Positions 23,101-34,784 of a DNA stretch of 64,000 nt are shown piece after piece. How positions within the stretch are numbered: position 1 is the first letter of the stretch; each line of letters begins with the position of its first letter. The notes beneath the pieces were generated by a model, which saw nothing but the letters and a program-made list of their open reading frames with translations, was not told the origin of the DNA and did no database searches. This DNA comes from Ulota crispa. Its lineage: Eukaryota > Streptophyta > Bryopsida > Orthotrichales > Orthotrichaceae. Made by a program: the position numbers and the translations under genes. The stretch covers positions 14,628,868-14,692,867 of the forward strand of contig OY987246.1 of the NCBI GenBank assembly GCA_963920765.1, given 5' to 3'.

Positions 23101-24221
23101 GCTATACATACTTAAGCGCATTCGTTGGTTAAGTTTGACATTGCTCGCCGGGACTCATAGATCATACATAATGACTGAAATAGATTAAAGGAAATTAGTG
23201 TATATTGCTATATTGCAAATTAATAATGATATCGATTTAATTGAGAAGGAAACAATTCTGTTGATAGAATTATACATGATGATTCATCAGTAGAAAATGA
23301 TCTAGGTTTTGCTGAAATTGGCGCATACGTACAAAATAATCCACACAGACCGCGAAAGATTCCGAGTTCGTACTAAAACTAAGTAGTCCCTAGTCAGGTC
23401 TGAACATTGACGGATTCGAATTATCTTTCGAGAGCATTCAGCAATCAGCGAAGGCATTCCATGTCGTTAAGGGAGACCTCCAGACTAAACAATACGATAT
23501 GCGTATACAGAGCGAATAAGAACTTGTAGCTAAGGCGTGACATGGACGTGCCTAACCAACGCCCAAAGGTGAATCCCAGCTTAGTTAAAGAAAAAAATTC
23601 TCATGCATGAGACGTTATAAACTGTAAAATAGAGCGTTTGCATCTACAAACAGTGCACAGATAAGCAACCCCCGTAATCTCTTATCGTCAAAATATCTGC
23701 TTCAACGTAGCCCTAGAACAAGACTTTTCTTTCAATTTTTGTACGCTTCAAAGCAGAGCACTTCCAAAGCCAACAAAGAAGAATAAAAACTTAAAAGTTC
23801 TAGATCATTATGGAATATAGGTCACTGTACCGGTAGAAGAGAAATATTCAAAAAGATTCTCGAAAGAAGAAAAAATAAAATACAAGATTCCGGAACGACT
23901 CGAAATGCCACTGCATTCACATACACAAAAAATGCCAACTCCAACACACACCATTCAGTGCTCCTAGCCAGTAAATCATTCGATACACCAGGATTTACCA
24001 GTAATATCCCGTAGATTTCGGAATCGAAAACGCAAAGGATACTACCATATCGACACTTCAAACGGCCTTACGCTTGCCACAACACTAACATTCACGTAAA
24101 ACGAAAATCTTACCTGAAGCACAACATCTCCACCTAAGAGCTTCCCTTCCGACCACGTGTCGGCTGGAGTTGAGCCGCTCAACTTGATAGCCACCACAGG
24201 ACTATTCCCGCCCCCCGCCAT
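20131..24221 (-). CDS. conserved plant protein of unknown function with PDZ-like segment
   Basis: Six exons, 24221-24114, 23035-22768, 22408-22080, 21735-21661, 21146-21009 and 20631-20131, join in phase with GT-AG introns to 472 residues. I do not recognise a named family. Visible parts: an N-terminus 'MAGGGNSPVVAIKLSGSTPA'; a middle with 'TEPLFMQ' and hydrophobic 'SAMVFSLLLMPPALSP' (about 165-185), which is not a convincing membrane helix; and at about 284-330 a PDZ-like run, 'LGVGISCTEEGFCHVSSVDP' followed by GTVADRAGL. The tail is Ser/Asp-rich and low complexity. No signal or transit peptide is evident. The PDZ-like part suggests peptide binding, but this is inference. The exon model is strong because every junction keeps phase. 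Confidence 0.75.
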
Positions 24222-24784
24222 TTATCTCACAAATTCTCACTCTTCTATTTCGATTCTCAAAAGCGGGAACCTAACAAAAAATATACACAGCTTCCTTCAT
24301 ACAGATGCCGCGAAGATTCTCTGCTCCGACGACCAGGTCAAAACCCTGAATCACCTCCACGCCACAGATCTCAACACTCTAAATCTTAATGCAACGCTCC
24401 GCGGCCGTAACTTACAGAAACGCACACACGGCTGTCACGGAAATAGGCACTCTCTCAGATTTTCTTCTTCTTCAGTCCATGCTCCGACAGCCGAATAAAA
24501 AAGGACAGCACGAAGCACGAACCCGAGCACGGTCTCTGCACAGCCGACTCGTGATCTAATCATTTGCGACAGATCGTGAACAGATCTACAATCTCCCTTT
24601 GACAAACCTTTTCCGCGCACACTCTACTCCACAAAGAAGAAAATAGGGAGAGATACAAAAGCAAGAGCCAAAAAAACACAGAGAGAGGATGAAACGTGGT
24701 GAGAAACAAAAGTTGATGAGGCGCCGCACGACCGCGCAAGCACTAAAGCTTAAGCTTAGGTTTTGTTGCAGAGCTTGGCCCTAA

Positions 24785-24799
24785 GCGAGCGAGCGAGCG
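24785..24799. repeat. short GAGC(GAGC)n run upstream of the 20-24 kb gene
   Basis: A GCGA tetranucleotide run lies about 570 bp before the start codon, in a GC-rich leader or promoter. Confidence 0.5.
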
Positions 24800-24933
24800 A
24801 TCAACACGCCACAAAAAGACAATAACGAGAGGTCGTGCGCGGATTTCTTAAACCTCGCGGGGCGGGGCACTCCCTGGCCCAAGACACGGAGCATCACACT
24901 ACGCCTGCCAACGGATTCCTGCCTTCCCGCCGT

Positions 24934-25160
24934 CCTTTTTGGACGAACACGACGACCGGTTCTTCCTCAGAACTGTCGTTCCAGTGCGGGAACCATCACT
25001 TGACGACGACCGTTTTCAGAAAGAACAGTCACGAGAGGCCGCAGCCCTTTTTGGACGAACACGAGGACCGGTTCGTCCTCGGAACTGTCATTCCCGTGCG
25101 GGAACGATCGGTTGACGACAACCGTTTCTGGAGAGAACAGTCACGAGAAAGGGCAGAATC
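24934..25160. repeat. GC-rich tandem repeat, period about 112 bp
   Basis: Two units begin at 24934 and 25046 with CCTTTTTGGACGAACACGA and run through ...ACCGGTTC, GAACTGTC, GTGCGGGAAC and GAACAGTCACGAGA. Further ACTGTCGTT-like words follow to 25215. The frames read through it, but the repeat and its base composition argue against a protein. Confidence 0.75.
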
Positions 25161-25415
25161 GTCGTGAGTGCGCCAGAACTGTCGTTTGAGCCAGGGAATT
25201 GTCGTGTTAGTGCTGGGACCGTCGATCCGCGCCCACTATTCCACCGAAATGAAGGGCCTGCCTTTGCTAGGGGCCCCACTCTCGCCCCATCAAGTGACAT
25301 AAGATTCCTCTCATTTTCTTCTTTTATTGATATGCGTATTCATTTATTTATACCGCTATGATGATTCCGCTCCATTTAAGTTCACCCTCACACGGCAAAT
25401 CCCCCGGTGAGGAAT

Positions 25416-25924
25416 TAAGAGCATCCTCAATCAGCCCGGCATAAAGGCCGGTGTATTAATCCTGATCTATTAATAGCATATGGTTAATCACACAAAATCT
25501 ATATGATTTGAAGAGTATGAACATTTTCATTTTAAAAGTGCAATAAAATTTTGGTTTGGATATTGCATGATTTAGACATATCACATCAAATGTTAGCTAA
25601 CTTCCAAAAAACTCAAAGGCTTCTCCAAATCAAGGCTAAATAAGGAAAACTTAATAAAGGAGTTGGTACATTTTCCGTTCAGTGTATTAAAATTTCCTTA
25701 TTTAGGTTTGATTTGGAGAGGCCTCTAAGGTTTTTGGAAGTTAGCTAACATTTGATGTGATATATCTAAATTGTACAATGTTCAAACCAAAATTTTATTG
25801 CACTCTTAAAATGGGAGTTTTCATGCTCTTCAAATCATAATTTTTGTGTGATTAATTGTATGCTATTAATAGATCAAGATTTATGTAGCGGCCTTTGTGC
25901 CAAGGTGGATTGAGGATGTCTTAA
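25416..25924. mobile_element. PIF/Harbinger-like MITE 1 of 3 in tandem
   Basis: Ends are TTAAGAGCATCCTCAATC and, inverted, TTAAGACATCCTCAATCC. The arms are long inverted copies (for example TTAGCTAACTTCCAAAAAAC on one side and its mirror on the other). TWA-type target duplication. Confidence 0.7.
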
Positions 25925-26424
25925 GGGCATCTGCAATGCACTTAGCGACGGCAAGCATGCGCAGTTGTTGACAATAAAATATAACATTAAAAATTTATGA
26001 TTTGAAAGGCATTGAAAACATTATTGTGAAAGTGTAATAAAATCTGGGTTTGGACATTGGCTAATTTAAATACATCCCATCACATGTTAGCCAACCTCTA
26101 AAAAACTTAGATACCTCATTAAATCAAGCCTAAATAAGGAAAAGTTAGTAAAGGGGTCCTTCCATTGTTGTCCTCTTTATTAAGTTTTCTTCATCTAAGC
26201 TTCATTTTTTAGAGGCCTTTAAGTGTTTTGGAAGTTAATTAACATTTGATATGACGTATTTACATTGAATTAACAAATGTTCAAATCAAAATTTTATTGC
26301 CTTTCATGACAAGAAATTTCATGCTCTTCAAATCATATGATTTTTATGTTATGGTCTTTTCACTATTAAAAGATTAAACTTGGTGTACTGAACATGTTTG
26401 CCTAGTGGATTGAGGATGTTCTAA
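25922..26424. mobile_element. PIF/Harbinger-like MITE 2 of 3 in tandem
   Basis: It begins TAAGGGCATCTGCAATGCA at the very TAA that ends MITE 1, and ends GGATTGAGGATGTTC next to a TAA. It shares arm sequence (ACATCCCATCACATGTTAGC and its mirror) with MITE 1 and with the element at 16474. Confidence 0.7.
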
Positions 26425-26844
26425 GGGTATCATTGATGCAACATTCTAAATGACTCTCTAACTATATTACTGTTTTATGCATGGTGCAAAATCAAAACTT
26501 GTGATTACTATCAGTAGAAGCATATACAAGTACTCTCTAAAAAAACAAAAAAAAAACATATGGAATTGGAAATTGGACAACCAAGTAAATCCTATTGAAT
26601 GCAATCTAAAAAGACAAACAGTACAGCAAACCATGCCTAATAAAAAAGAACTCCATGACAATAGCTTGCTTTCAACAGGTGTTATTTTTTTTGTCCAATT
26701 TTCAATTCTATATTTTTTTTTTCTCTAAAAAATGTTTGTATAAGCTTTTAATGATAGTAATTATAAGTTCTAATTTAGCACCACGCATACAGTATTCAAA
26801 AATATTGAGAGTCATCTAAAGAGCTAGATTGATGATGCTCTAAG
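26422..26844. mobile_element. PIF/Harbinger-like MITE 3 of 3 in tandem
   Basis: It starts TAAGGGTATCATTGATGCA at the end of MITE 2 and ends GATTGATGATGCTC before TAA. Its inside differs from the other two, so this is not a simple tandem duplication. Confidence 0.55.
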
Positions 26845-26896
26845 GGCATTGTTATCATAGAGCCTCTTTTTCACTATGTAGTTCATTAACTGTATT

Positions 26897-27813
26897 TTAA
26901 CCCTTAAAAGCCAAGGCTTTTAGTTTTTGTGAAAGTCACTCGCCACTTTTGGGGGAATGAGTAGAAAAGTAGAAAATATTGTTTTTATTTTGAAAATCCA
27001 ACCAGAGGATCTTGCCCTAGACTATTTGAGGTACTTGTGGGAAAAAATGAGCTCATTCTAGATATAAACAAGTGAGATATAGATATTTGAAGTGATACGA
27101 AATGTTGTTTTTGTGCTGCCCAAAATTTTCAGAAGTCTTTGACCACTTATAGCAAAAAAGTTGTTCTATGCAATGTTGAGGTTTAATTTTCCATGTAGAA
27201 AACCAAGTTAGGTACATGTTGGAGAATTTTCAGATCAATTGGAGGTGTAAAACATACTTTTAAAAAGGATTGAATGCTAGAAGGTTGAGAAATTTATAAA
27301 TAAACTAGGTAAAATTGCAAGTTTTATGTAAAATTCAAAATTCAAATCATATTGATCAAAACAATGAACACCAAGGACTCTTAGCCTACTACAACTTTGG
27401 AAAAAAGTTAATCAAAAAACAAATACTCAAACTGCTCAAAAAATGAAAGCACAAAAATTTACAAGGGGCAAAAGGAATGGAAGTTTAGGAGTCCCCCAAG
27501 ATGGGCACTTTCCACTCCACTTCCCTTTGCCCAAGCGTCCACACCTTGCACCCAAAAAGGTTGACCCTCTTTGGAGTTAACACCCACTCACAGATTAGAA
27601 GCCATGCCCAAATTGCCCCTTTTTGCTTAGTTTTAGAAAATTCTTGATAACTTCTTCATCAAATGTTAGAATGAAGAAAAAAAATAGATGCTTGTGTAGG
27701 TTTTGGAACTCCTCACTTTTCATAAAAGTTTCAAAAAATCACACAAACTAGTCTAGGTACATGCCCAAAATGCATTTGTCCCTCAAGGGGACAATTGAGC
27801 CTTTAGGGGTTAA
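26897..27813. mobile_element. TTAA-flanked piggyBac-like element, 917 bp
   Basis: TTAA lies at both edges; ends CCCTTAAAAGCCAAGGC and, inverted, CCCCTAAAGGCTCAATTG. A diverged relative lies at about 48906-49831, sharing internal words such as ATTTTCNNATCAATTGGA and GCCCAAAATNCCATTTGTCC. No long frame. Confidence 0.75.
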
Positions 27814-29433
27814 AGAGCCTCCTAAACAAGGGGAGATTTTCATGTAAGGTTTACGATATTGAATATAGATTACATGTTGGTTTTAACAGCCACTACAATA
27901 TATGGAAATGGCTTTTCTGGAAAGAATGTATTTTGTTTGTGAGTTTCAAAATTGGAAACTTTCATTGCCTAAGACTTGTTTGACCTTGTACAAAATTTAT
28001 CATGATTAAATTTACTTAATGTTTTCTGATAGTAAAATAACCAAGCATAGTTAATGTATTAAACCTTGCGGTCATAATTACCCATGAATAGGATTCTTCA
28101 CTCTTATAGATCTTGTTAATAAACGTACATTCCCAAGTTTTATGAAGCAATTTTTCTCACTTATTGTAGGTGAGGAAAAACAGGTAATAAGGTCAAGTGA
28201 AATCAAGCTGTTTTATCACAGGATAAAAAGTAGATTTTTCTTTATAGAATTTGCATGATACACAAATCTTCATATCCTAACTAGGAAACCCTATGTCATG
28301 TTCATCTTTTCTATTCATGCGATATTTTCATGCGCTTTTAATGATAACATTACTCAAGTTTAATCTAATATAAATGGAAACTAGTGATTTTTGTCACTTT
28401 GTTTGGCTGACTTGCTATTGATCTTTGGATCTCCTTCATTGTATGATAAAAACACCCTCCTCTTTGTTATTTTTAACTAATTTTCATTAGAATTTGATCT
28501 CGTTTTGCAACAAGGTACCTTCATACTTATAAAATTGGAGGAAAGAATGGATTCAAATTGTCAAATCCCTCTCAGAGAAACAAACAATAGGTTTTTCAAT
28601 ACTTGGATCATAGTTCCCAGCAATAGCTGATTTTGTGGATGACCAATTAACACATAAACAATCATACCCATTTTTTCTTCACTTCCATGCATTCTACTCC
28701 TGATTAGTGGGAACAAAACCACTCTAGAGTCTTACACATTGAATATATGTTGATGTCGAGCACTTGAACATTAAGTCAGATGTTGAATTTAGGTACATTG
28801 TAACAATGGCTTGCTTTTGGCGCAATTGTAACGATACCTTGCTTTTGGCGTAAGCAAAGCAATAAATGGTTCACAACTTCTCCCACTTCCTAAATCTACA
28901 AGTTCCAATTCAACATTAAATTTCAACTTTGTCAGGTTCTAAAAGCAATAAACGATCCATTCTTTACTCAGACTTCCTCACATTCACTACAAAGGCAGGC
29001 TATAAGGTGGAAGCACCCATACCCGATAACTTAAGCAATTTTACAACAAACTACAAAGAGTTTGAGGCAACAAATATTTTTCTTGATAAGAAATATTGAG
29101 ATTGCAAATTCTTCATGATTTTATTTGCAAAACTGAAATTAGTGTGAATTTTGGGAGTAAAAAAATCCTTTTGGACCCATTGCCAACCTCTAGACTCATG
29201 CAATGTTGATAGTAGCCAAACTACTTTCTACTCATTACTTCCTATTTCACTGTGGGACACGTGGCATGACTTAAGTGGTCCCAACCTTAAAAAGGACAAA
29301 AGAACGCATTCCAAAACACTTGTCCTAGCTAATATTGGAAGTAATGCACCCTATTGGTTGGGTATGGGACATTGTTGGCAATGGGTGCTTCCACCTCAGT
29401 TAAATGCAAAGTCTCCTCCCCTTCAAACTAAAC
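27814..29433. other. gene-free AT-rich stretch
   Basis: Mostly AT-rich sequence. About 29205-29390 is a diverged inverted copy of 17285-17460 (shared words GCATGACTTAAG, GAACGCATTCCAAA, ACCCTATTNGTTGGGTATG), marking another dispersed repeat. No gene recognised. Confidence 0.5.
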
Positions 29434-29574
29434 TAAGACCACCCATTCCCGACCAGCCCCCAATTCCGACCCTTAATGTTCTCATTGTGTACATTTCCAT
29501 TCTGAAATGTACTCCTTGGTACATAAGATTGGAATTGGGGACAGGTTCTTAAAGGTCGGGAATGGGTGGTCTTA
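29434..29574. mobile_element. 141-bp snap-back MITE
   Basis: The outer 20 bases, TAAGACCACCCATTCCCGAC, are perfectly repeated in inverted form at the right end. Inner parts (CCCCAATTCC and GGAATTGGGG) pair as well, so the whole element folds on itself. Confidence 0.75.
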
Positions 29575-29939
29575 CCTTAAAGCCAAACAAAACTTTGAAA
29601 CTACATAACTGCGTAGAGAATCTCAAAACCACATTCTTAAACCCTCCTTCATCATTTGCAACAAGGACCGTACAAAAAACTTCAACATCCTACTAACAAG
29701 ACCCACACTCAAAAAGACAAAAAAGTAGCAATGTTTTCTGTTTCCCTAACAAAGTGAGGAGTTGCACAAAACCATGCTTCCATTGTGAATGAGCTCACGA
29801 GAAATTTTTACACTCAAACTACTGATCTGATTTTCCTAGAGCAGAAACCTCAACTTCACTGAAAAAAAGAAGAGTCTAACATTTTTCTACAAGAACAAAA
29901 GTAAAACTCTAAACTCACTTCATCATCCTCTTGGAGAGC

Positions 29940-32900
29940 TCAAGCACTGACGACCTCAGACTCAGCTGGTTCTGCCGTGGCTTCTGCGTCACCTGCTGCA
30001 GCGTCCTCCAAGTCTAGAGTTGCATCAAATCCAAATTCTTGTCCAGGCTCAAAGACGGAGTTCAATTCGTCAGCGGTCTTGTCAGTTGCCAGGTTCTTCT
30101 TTGCTTTAATCCCTTCCTGTTTCGAAACAACCAAAACCAAAAAAAAAATGAGGCATTATTCATAGAAAAACACGGTTATAATTTCTTAAACGCAACCCCC
30201 AAAAGCTAATAAAATTAATTTTTTTTGAAGAGAATTGACTCATTCAAGTTGTGCTGGAGTGCTTTACCTTCTCTACATACTCAACCAAAACCGTACGCAC
30301 TATCTCCTCAATCACAAACTTTCGCACCCTTGACACTCCCATCATGTTCAACAACATGCTTGTAGGGACCTGTTTGTAAAAGAAACAAGCCAGATTCAGT
30401 CGAATTCACAATTCACAAAGAGCCATAGAATTAAGAAAGTAGCAGGTTTCTAGATTAATCCTTTAACGTCCATACTCTTGGATGTAATAATGGCAACATT
30501 TCTAGCTTTTCTAGGTGAAGAACTTGAAGATAACGTTAAGCAAATTTTAGAACAGGGTTTATGGTTCCAACCGCATTGATGTGTGCATTGGATCAGCTAT
30601 TTTTGGGCATCAAATCAATCTACCATCCACTTTCAGAGATTTATTTTTGTTGATTTGCCAAACAGGTTCCTTGTACATAAGCCATGAATAAATGTACATT
30701 AACCTGAATGTGGCGAATGAACTGTTAAAGGGTTAAGATACCGTTTGCATTTTGATGATGTTTTCATGAATCTTCTCTTAGTATTGCTAAAATGTAATAT
30801 GGGGAAATATGACACTTTCTAGAATTCTGAGCTTAGTGAAGAGAACTTACAATAGAGGTTTTTCCTGATAGTCAAATGGAAAAGACGCAGGCAACACCAC
30901 ACATGTTCAGTATTTTTTGGTCACATTTCTGAACAAAGGTTTCCACCACACTCATATGTTTCTGAGAATACAACACATCCTCCCTTGGAACGAAAATCCG
31001 AAGGTCAATTGACAAGCCAATGTGGGAATTACCCTAGAAAATTAACAGAAAAATTTGCGAAGACTGACAAGCCTAGTTACGAAAATGTTGTATGAAGGTA
31101 CCTCCTTTTGCTTTACGAAACCCAGGTACTGGAGGAGCATTCTTTGCAAGGCTCCTCACCACGGTATCAAAGGCTCTCTGTGTGTCTTTTCCGGACAAAT
31201 CCACCCTCACCTGCATCCACACCACAAAAAACCGGTCATAAGTGACCCTTGAGTTCATGCCGAAATTACGAAGCTTGACCATAGAAAAACATCAGCAAAT
31301 TAAGCAGTTTTAACAAGCTTCAGTATCCTTGAATCTGCACCTTCTTAAATCAAGAGAGAGGAAGAGAATCTATGAAAACAAAGATATGAGAGTGTAGCTT
31401 GCCACCCAGTCATAGGAATGAGATAGAGTAATAAAATACTCCGTACACAATTACATCTCATTCACCCACCAAGCTAAGTCATATACTAACTAGATGTCTC
31501 CCTATCTCTATACTAGTGAATACATAAGACTAGCTCCCATCAAAAACTCACAAAAATGCGCGTGGGAGCAAATGTTACGCCGTATAAAGCCCTTGGGAGG
31601 GGACCTTACGTTGTGTAAGGGACTAATAAATGTATTGTGCACCTCATATTGTTGCAGCTTTTTGGTCTTCACGCTACTAATGTCCTATGGTGCTCTAGCT
31701 ACCAAAGTTCATAAACTCGGGTTCATTAAAATTGCCCTACACCAACTTGATTTCAGCAGAAAAGTAATTCTTACTTTGAGCTTCTGGTCCTGAGGAGGCT
31801 GAGCTTCGATGCGAGCATCCTTGATCAACGACAACGAGCTGTTGCTAGAGAGTGGAGCTGCGACATCACATAACACGTGCAACAAGGCGAAATCCACCTG
31901 GTTTCAGCAGAGCACTGAGATGCTTGGATTACAGTTTAATTGATAAAAACAAAGAGAAGCCAAAACAAAATGAACTAAACAAAGAGCAAGCAGAAACTGA
32001 AACCTGAGAGTAGCTTGCAAAGACAAGTATGAAAACCCTAAAAAAAAAGGGAAAGTTTCATGGATACCCCTGAAGTTTGCAATAATTTCATAGATACCCC
32101 TGCTTTTTCAGAAATTTCATAGATACCCTTGAACCAAAATTTTCAAGTGTTTTTGTTGTTGTGCATGTCAATTCCCTTCTTCCTTTGTGCGCACACATAA
32201 CAAGAAAGAAGTAGTGTGTGCACAAAAGGAGAAGGGAAGTGGCATGCACACCAAAAAATAATATTTGGAAAATTTTGGTCCAAGGGCATCTATGAAATTT
32301 CTGAAAAAGCAGGGGTATCTATGAAATTATTGCAAACTTCAGGGGTATCCATGAAATTTTCCCTAAAAACAACATAAGGATTTGTGCCGAGAATTGCAAT
32401 TAAAACCACTTTGAAGCACTACCATCGCCATTTTCGTAAAGAAACTAAAGCAGGAAGCTGTGCAACACCAAAAGTCGGGACTGAACCAAGGCAAGAATTA
32501 GGGTTTAGGTACATACCTTGGGTAAGATCGGTAGGGTTTTGAGAAGATTTGTATTCGTACTTCATAGCACGAGGTTGTACTGGTCCTCGTTGACGCAGTG
32601 CACGGCTTTGATGATGTTGGACCCTGTGTTTTCCATGGTGACAACTCAGAGCTTTACAACCATGTCATGAGCTCTTTCCTTAAACATCATTTGCTGAGTA
32701 AGGACTAGAAAAAAAAACAACAGGTGCAGTAATTATAAAAACTAGGGTTTAAGCAAATTGGTTAGTTTTTCTTCTTTAACCTTTAACTGTTCATACGCCA
32801 TATTTTAGTCAATGCACATCTACACACAAATTATTTACAAGAAGTTAGCTTGGCAGATTTTAAAAAAACGCTAAAAGTGGACAGTAAATCAGACTCAAAA

Positions 32901-34784
32901 TTTGATGCCCAAAATAACCAATCTAGTGCATCCATCAAGACAGGTGGGATTCTCCATGGTATTGCAAGAAGGCTTAGAACTGAGTACATGTTATTTCTAA
33001 GAAGTTTGGATCAAGGGTCAACAAATCGTCCAACTAGGTGGTTGGATGGGCTATTGGGTTCTTGTTATTTACATGGATTTTATGTTTCATGGGTCAAAGC
33101 ACTTAATTTTATTTTACATTGTACAAGAAGATACGCCTTGTTGAGGGCTTTTCATTGAAATAAGAATCTCAAAACATACTATTTCTAAACACCACGCCTT
33201 CTTGCACTACTACTAAGAATTAAATTACACGTCGTTCTAAAAATGTGCTCAAAATTGCCTTGAAGCCGTAAGCTAAAAATACTGCCATTTATACATCCAA
33301 CAATATGAATGTTACGTCCCTAGGGCATAGTAGTAGATACATTACCATATAATTGGCATTTACTACCATTATCAAGAAGTTTTAATTTGGGATCTTGAAT
33401 AGCTCACTGGGACCATATTGATCTATATATATTCCAAATTCTTTGTTGATCTCAATTGTAGTAAAGGTATGAATTCATTCCAAATATAAGAAAAATACCT
33501 CATATTGTATTGGTCACTGCTGCAAGCTCACACATTCAAGGGTTAAAGGATTAACTCCTAAATGCCCAAGGCACCACATTTTGGTGTCAACAATACTTTG
33601 AACTCTATAAAATCTACCTAAGTTGCTATTCTAAGTAGTTAGTGTTTTTGAACTATTTTTTTTGAAGTCTAGTTTTAGCATCAAAAATCCAATTTTGAAA
33701 AAATTGATTATCATTTTTCTATTCAAGATTTTGTGCAAGGGTGTCCATTGCAATCATGGCATTTTTAGTGTCTAGAGCTCTTGGAAATGAGCTTCAAATA
33801 CACTAGATCTTAGAGAAAATTTACACTAGAAATTCATTTAAAAAATTTGTAGAGGGGATATTGAAAAGCTATAAATTGATTGGAGCTGAGCATGTTATGT
33901 TCTTTAACTTCATATTTTTTGGTGTCCATTTTTTAGGTTTGACATATGAAAAGAGGAATGAAAGACTTCAAGTCATTTTTGCTGTTGTAACACCCTCTTG
34001 ATCAAACGTTATTAATCTTCCAATTCATATGTGACGTTGTTGAGTTTTCTTTTCCTATATGATATTTAACATATCTGGTTCAAATTTGTACGACTACAAT
34101 TTTAAAAAACTTATACAACTAATCAAAAATTTAAGCTTTTGTTCAAATTAGAACGAATTCCTTGAAGCTCAAAAAGGGCCTTGGGCATTAAAGGGTTAAT
34201 GGAGTTTGAATCAAAGTAGCTAGCATTCTGAGCAGCCCTGTACCTCAAGATTGGAGTTCCGAAGAGCGCTGATGAGGATCTTCCGCATTTGCATTTGCAT
34301 TGCGGTGCAGCAGCAGCCAAGGCAATGCTGCGTCCTGCGCCACCTTCTCCAGAAAGCCAAAGCTGCCAGCACAGTCGACGATTACATCAACATCAAGCTT
34401 GTCAAGAGCACCACGTCGCTAGTGCAAAGTTTCATGGAATGGAAGGGATTGTTTGCACACACACACAGCCATGGTGCTCTCCACTGGAATTGAGTGAGCA
34501 GGGTCCGCAGAACAAAATGTGACAATTGACAAAAGCAAACAAGTGGTGGGGTGCGGTGCGTGAATGAGAAAGAGCTGTCAAGTGAGGCTCCGGAAGGCGA
34601 GCTTTGGGCAGGTGGAATTGGAAGCGAGTAAAGAAGATAAGATGCAGAATCGAGAGGGAGCAGGCTCGGCTTTGGAGGTGAAGAGGTTGTGAAGGGTGGT
34701 GAAGGGCAATATGCTTACAGGGGACGGAGGGGCTTGGTGCAGGGCTGCGCACGTTGCCGGCGGTGTCGCCATAGCCAGGGCCAT
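29940..34784 (-). CDS. chloroplast protein with trigger-factor ribosome-binding domain
   Basis: Seven exons, 34784-34719, 34362-34244, 31844-31775, 31210-31102, 30864-30851 (14 nt), 30369-30268 and 30116-29940, join in phase to 218 residues. The best match in memory is the plant bacterial-trigger-factor-like protein of about 200 residues (Arabidopsis At2g30695). Key text: 'KLKVRVDLSG', 'NAPPVPGFRKAKGGKTS', 'VPTSMLLNMMGVSRVRKFVI' and 'FEPGQEFGFDATLDL'. In bacterial trigger factor this N-terminal domain binds the ribosome near the exit tunnel; the plant protein has this domain without the long chaperone arms. Exons 1-2 are Ala/Ser/Pro-rich with few acids and fit a plastid transit peptide, but they are joined over a 2.4-kb repeat-filled intron by splice logic alone, so the 5' part is less certain than exons 3-7. 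The acidic Ala/Glu tail is low complexity. Confidence 0.8.
30455..30736. mobile_element. TTAA-flanked piggyBac-like element in intron 5 of the trigger-factor gene
   Basis: TTAA lies at both edges; ends TCCTTTAACGTCCATAC and, inverted, CCCTTTAACAGTTCATTC; 282 bp. It is related in ends to 58904-59137. It sits between the microexon and the next exon. Confidence 0.65.
30851..30864 (-). other. 14-nt microexon of trigger-factor gene
   Basis: Minus-strand sequence GAAAAACCTCTATT is preceded by a CAG acceptor and followed by a GTAAGT donor. With the G left over from the previous exon it encodes Gly-Lys-Thr-Ser-Ile, restoring the conserved 'KGGKT' of the family and the phase of the next exon. Without it the frame is lost. 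Confidence 0.8.
32048..32364. mobile_element. fold-back MITE FB-1, complete copy
   Basis: Outer arms AGGGAAAGTTTCATGGATAC and GTATCCATGAAATTTTCCCT are inverted copies, and pairing continues inward for about 100 bp. It lies in intron 2 of the trigger-factor gene. Confidence 0.8.
32515..32637 (-). other. possible alternative first exon or small ORF in trigger-factor intron 2
   Basis: A 24-codon frame begins at an ATG at 32636 in good context (CACCATGG) and ends with a TGA that overlaps a second ATG (ATGA). The second ATG opens 'MKYEYKSSQNPTDLTQ' up to a GTATGT donor, in phase 1. That phase could join an alternative acceptor (TCGCAG) 13 bp before exon 3 in frame. It could be an alternative, transit-peptide-free start of the trigger-factor gene, a separate small gene or chance. 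Confidence 0.3.
33309..33545. mobile_element. TTAA-type element relic, short GTCC subfamily
   Basis: It is alignable along its length to 58904-59137 (shared AAGAAGTTTTAATTTGGGATC-type block and CCTCATATTGTATTGG). The right end AAGGGTTAA survives; the left TTAA end is mutated. Confidence 0.6.
33551..34199. mobile_element. TTAA-flanked piggyBac-like element (AAATGCC subfamily)
   Basis: TTAA lies at both edges; ends CTCCTAAATGCCCAAGGC and, inverted, CCCTTTAATGCCCAAGGCC; 649 bp. It lies in intron 2 of the trigger-factor gene, six bases after another TTAA-type relic, and is related to the copies at 6254, 18112 and 43285. Confidence 0.8.

Noticed and set aside
24835..25167. 110-codon frame in the GC-rich tandem repeat
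   Set aside because: It follows the repeat period, has no family resemblance and no start context; better read as non-coding.
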